Assembly: GCA_027083485.1 (NCBI GenBank)
Contig: JALWOO010000125.1
Location: 1 to 7,888, forward strand
DNA length: 7,888 nucleotides
DNA from: Amylibacter sp.
Lineage (GTDB): Bacteria > Pseudomonadota > Alphaproteobacteria > Rhodobacterales > Rhodobacteraceae
Reading direction: 5' to 3'
The position numbers and the translations under genes were made by a program. Positions 5,373-7,888 of the stretch are shown piece after piece. Within the stretch, counting starts at the first letter, position 1; every line of letters begins with the position of its first letter. Under the pieces are notes generated by a model. It saw nothing but the letters and a program-made list of their open reading frames with translations, was not told the origin of the DNA and ran no database searches.

Positions 5373-5495
5373 AATTTCCAGAGGATTCGCCCAGAATCGC
5401 CACACAAATTGATTTGCATCATAGAAACCCGAAGAATTCACCCCATAGGCTGACCAAATAGTCAACAAATCAACTTTGACAACAAGGGACAGCCG

Positions 5496-7301
5496 ATGAA
5501 TGAAGCGATAAAGGTCGTACAGGACCGTGATCTGGGAAGCCCGCTCACAGGCCCTTTCACCGGCAACGAGGCTATCGCGCGTGGTGTATGGGAAGCGGGC
5601 GTCAAGGTTGCTGCCGCCTACCCCGGCACCCCGAGCACCGAAATCATGGAGAATATATCCAAGTATCCTGTAGAGGATTTACATGCCCAGTGGTCCACCA
5701 ACGAAAAAACCGCCCTTGATGTGGCGATCGGGGCCTCTTTTGCCGGTGTACGCGCCTTTGCGGCAATGAAACATGTGGGGCTGAATGTGGCCGCCGATGC
5801 GTTAATGTCGTTTTCCTATATCGGGGTGAATGCGGGGCTTGTGTTGGTGGTGTGTGACGATCCGGGGATTCATTCTTCGCAGAATGAACAGGATTCACGG
5901 GTTTTCGCCAGCTTTGCCCATGTGCCCGTGATTGAACCTTCTGACGGGCAAGAGGCGCTGGAATTTACCAAATATGCGTTTGAAATATCCGAAGAATTCG
6001 ATACGCCGGTGATTGTGCGCGCCACCACCCGCCTGTCGCATACCCGCAGCGAAGTCATCGTCGGGGAACGGGTAAACCTGCCGCCGCGCGGGTTTAACGA
6101 AAATTCTGCCAAAAATGTGATGATCCCCAATAATGCCCGCAACCGCCATCCCAAGGTTCTGGAACGGGAAACCCTTGTGGCAGAGGCCCTTGCCAACAGC
6201 CCGTTGACCAAGATGGAAATCAACGGATCCAGGGTCGGGGTCATTACCATGGGCATGTCCTATGTCTATGTCAAAGAGGTCTTCCCCGAGGTCAGCGTGC
6301 TGAAACTTGCCTCGAGCTATCCGCTGTCAGAACGCCTGATCCGTGAATTTTGCGATCGGGTGGATCGGGTGATTGTGGTCGAAGAACTGGAACCGGTCGT
6401 GGAAAACACTCTGAAAATCATGGGCATCAAGGTCGAGGGCAAATCCCTTTTCCCGCGCACGGGCGAGTTTTCACCGGAAGTGGTGCGCGACGGGTTTGTC
6501 GCCGCAGGCCTGCTGCCGGAAAAAATCCGCAAAGGCAGTTTTGATTTCGCCCCCATGGTGCGCCCGCCTGTTTTATGCTCTGGCTGTCCACACACCAGTT
6601 GTTTCATGGCTTTGCGCGCACTGGATAGCCGGGTTGCAGGGGATATCGGCTGTTATACCCTATCCGTAGTCGAGCCGCTGAAATCCATGGATACCTGTGT
6701 GTCGATGGGCTCCAGCATCGCCAATGCGGTGGGCATGGCCAAGGCAGGCACCGAAACCAAGCCGATTATTGCCACCATTGGCGACAGTACCTTTTTGCAT
6801 TCCGGCATCCCGCCGCTGATTGATGCGGTCTATAATCAGGCCAATATCACGGTGTTTTTGCTGGATAACCACATCACCGCCATGACCGGCGGTCAGGATC
6901 ACCCCGGCACCGGCAAAACCCTGCGCGGAGAGGAAACCGCGCGTGTGGATTTCACCAAGCTGATCAAGGCGCTCGGGGTTGAATGGGTGGAAACCGTCGA
7001 CAGTTACGACATGGCCAGTATGTACCAGTCTCTGCGTGAAGCTGTTGAATTCAAGGGCGTATCGGTTGTGATTTCAGATCGCCCCTGTGTGCTGGACCCG
7101 CAAAAAATCAAGGGGCAGCCCTTTACCGTAGATCAGGATAAATGCGTGGCTTGCCAATCCTGCATGAACCTTGGGTGTCCGGCGCTAACCTGGTCTGATG
7201 GCTGGCACGAAGGACGCCACAAGGTAGAGATCAACCCGGAATCCTGCATGGGCTGCAGCATTTGCGCCCAGATTTGCCCCACCGACAGCATTGCAGTGTA
7301 A
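5496..7301 (+). CDS. iorA: Indolepyruvate:ferredoxin oxidoreductase, alpha subunit
   Basis: The 601-aa catalytic subunit converts aryl-pyruvates (indolepyruvate, and often phenylpyruvate or 4-hydroxyphenylpyruvate) plus CoA to the arylacetyl-CoA, CO2 and reduced ferredoxin. It acts in the cytosol with the beta subunit encoded next. Residues about 18-195 are the N-terminal pyrimidine-binding domain (AYPGTPSTE, 41-49; STNEKTALD, 67-75). Residues about 355-530 are the thiamine-diphosphate domain: CSGCPHTSC (361-369), the GDSTF motif at 429-433, and LDNHITAMTGG (456-466) with Asn458 of the GD...N metal/TPP motif. Two [4Fe-4S] sites close the protein: Cys550/553/556/561 and Cys584/587/590/594. The length is usual for the two-subunit type. 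The ATG has AAGGGA 6 nt upstream. iorB follows 12 nt after the stop. Confidence 0.93.
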   Translation: MNEAIKVVQDRDLGSPLTGPFTGNEAIARGVWEAGVKVAAAYPGTPSTEIMENISKYPVEDLHAQWSTNEKTALDVAIGASFAGVRAFAAMKHVGLNVAADALMSFSYIGVNAGLVLVVCDDPGIHSSQNEQDSRVFASFAHVPVIEPSDGQEALEFTKYAFEISEEFDTPVIVRATTRLSHTRSEVIVGERVNLPPRGFNENSAKNVMIPNNARNRHPKVLERETLVAEALANSPLTKMEINGSRVGVITMGMSYVYVKEVFPEVSVLKLASSYPLSERLIREFCDRVDRVIVVEELEPVVENTLKIMGIKVEGKSLFPRTGEFSPEVVRDGFVAAGLLPEKIRKGSFDFAPMVRPPVLCSGCPHTSCFMALRALDSRVAGDIGCYTLSVVEPLKSMDTCVSMGSSIANAVGMAKAGTETKPIIATIGDSTFLHSGIPPLIDAVYNQANITVFLLDNHITAMTGGQDHPGTGKTLRGEETARVDFTKLIKALGVEWVETVDSYDMASMYQSLREAVEFKGVSVVISDRPCVLDPQKIKGQPFTVDQDKCVACQSCMNLGCPALTWSDGWHEGRHKVEINPESCMGCSICAQICPTDSIAV

Positions 7302-7313
7302 GGAACCCGCATT

Positions 7314-7888
7314 ATGATAAAAAAACCAAACGGGCCGACAAATGTTCTAATCGTCGGCGTCGGTGGCCAAGGCGTGATTATGGTCTCCAAGGTATTGGCG
7401 CAGTTGTGCCAGAACCACGGCTATGAGGTCAAACAATCCGAAGTTCACGGCATGGCCAAACGCGGCGGCGGTGTGTTCAGCCATGTACGTTTTGGCGCAA
7501 CGGTCTGGTCCCCTACCATTCCCGAGGGCGAAGCAGACGTTTTGTTGGCGCTGGAATGGGCCGAGGCCCTGCGCTGGATCAATTACATGAATCCGGAAAC
7601 GGGTACCTTCATTGCCGACACACAGCGCATCGTGCCGCCCTTTGCCTGTCGGGCGCGCGGGCGGGGCGAAGAGGCCGGCTATGCCCCCCAGACCCCCGAA
7701 GAAATCATGGCACAGGTTCGCGCCGGTTATGCCATGGACGCAACCTCAATGGCCGAGGATCTGGGGAATTTAAAGGCCGCAAACACAGTGCTTTTGGGGG
7801 CATTGTCCACCTCCCTTGAATTTCCCGCCGAGGATTGGCTAGAGGTCATCCGCGATTTTGTGCCGCCCAAATCCATTGATATCAATAT
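7314..7888 (+). CDS. iorB: Indolepyruvate:ferredoxin oxidoreductase, beta subunit (3' end outside window)
   Basis: The frame gives 191 residues and is still open at the window edge. The usual length of this subunit is about 200, so only a little is missing. It starts with VLIVGVGGQG (11-20), the Gly-rich turn of the 2-oxoacid oxidoreductase gamma-type domain, then SEVHGMAKRGGGVFSHVR (42-59), a conserved signature of IorB proteins. The ATG is 12 nt after the iorA stop, and its AGGA ribosome site touches that stop codon, so the two subunits are co-translated. Codons 2-4 contain a run of seven A residues. Together with IorA it forms the ferredoxin-reducing enzyme; the electron acceptor is not encoded here. 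Confidence 0.92.
   Translation, partial: MIKKPNGPTNVLIVGVGGQGVIMVSKVLAQLCQNHGYEVKQSEVHGMAKRGGGVFSHVRFGATVWSPTIPEGEADVLLALEWAEALRWINYMNPETGTFIADTQRIVPPFACRARGRGEEAGYAPQTPEEIMAQVRAGYAMDATSMAEDLGNLKAANTVLLGALSTSLEFPAEDWLEVIRDFVPPKSIDIN

Larger units (their letters stand above)
5229..5495. promoter_or_regulatory. Divergent promoter region of the monooxygenase/reductase and iorAB units
   Basis: This 267-bp AT-rich gap must hold both promoters. For the leftward gene, TTTAAC and TATGGT are spaced by 17 bp on the minus strand and form a weak candidate promoter. For iorA no convincing -35/-10 pair stands out. Two perfect short dyads (5261-5275 and 5360-5372) are likely regulator sites, and TGAC-x6-GTCA lies closer to iorA. 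The shared region suggests co-regulation. No regulator gene lies in the window. Confidence 0.5.

Noticed and set aside
5277..5468. Minus-strand 63-aa open frame in the divergent gap
   Set aside because: It has a Cys/Trp-rich random composition, no ribosome site, and lies in the AT-rich control region.
7319..7325. A7 run at codons 2-4 of iorB as a phase-variation tract
   Set aside because: Seven A residues is short and common at AT-rich gene starts. Nothing else suggests variable expression of a metabolic enzyme.

Overview
The window suggests a Rhodobacterales-type alphaproteobacterium. The left end carries tail genes of the kind shared by gene transfer agents (GTAs) and Mu-like phages of that order. 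The right end carries aromatic-CoA catabolic genes common in marine and soil proteobacteria. The taxonomic call is inference from gene types; no marker gene is present.

Positions 1 to about 2560 are a decayed, rearranged phage region. A DUF2163-type tail gene (C-terminus only) and an NlpC/P60 tail peptidase gene run rightward. The peptidase breaks off near position 185, just where its catalytic cysteine motif should begin, and is joined head-on to a leftward gene that keeps only about 17 phage-derived codons. Right of this junction lies a leftward early operon: an 84-aa phage-type protein, a frameshifted small gene, a small membrane protein and a zinc-binding protein, several linked by 4- or 8-nt stop/start overlaps. 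An S24/LexA-like repressor is divergent from it, across an intergenic region with three inverted repeats that look like operators. Downstream of the repressor is a cluster of four GTTCCCAG-type sites, possibly transposase-binding sites at a phage end. No integrase, transposase or replication gene is visible. The repressor is the only clearly intact large phage gene.

Positions 2563 to 2882 hold no supported gene.

Positions 2883 to 7888 are a catabolic locus of two divergent units. Leftward is a 781-aa fusion of a flavin monooxygenase and an Old Yellow Enzyme-type reductase, matching 2-aminobenzoyl-CoA (anthraniloyl-CoA) monooxygenase/reductase, annotated elsewhere as bifunctional salicylyl-CoA 5-hydroxylase/oxidoreductase. 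Rightward are iorA and iorB, the two-subunit indolepyruvate:ferredoxin oxidoreductase; iorB is cut by the window end. The 267-bp gap between the units holds short perfect inverted repeats. A reasonable inference is a CoA-thioester route in which aryl-pyruvates (for example indolepyruvate from tryptophan) become arylacetyl-CoA and aminobenzoyl-CoA is dearomatised. The steps joining the two enzymes are not in this window.
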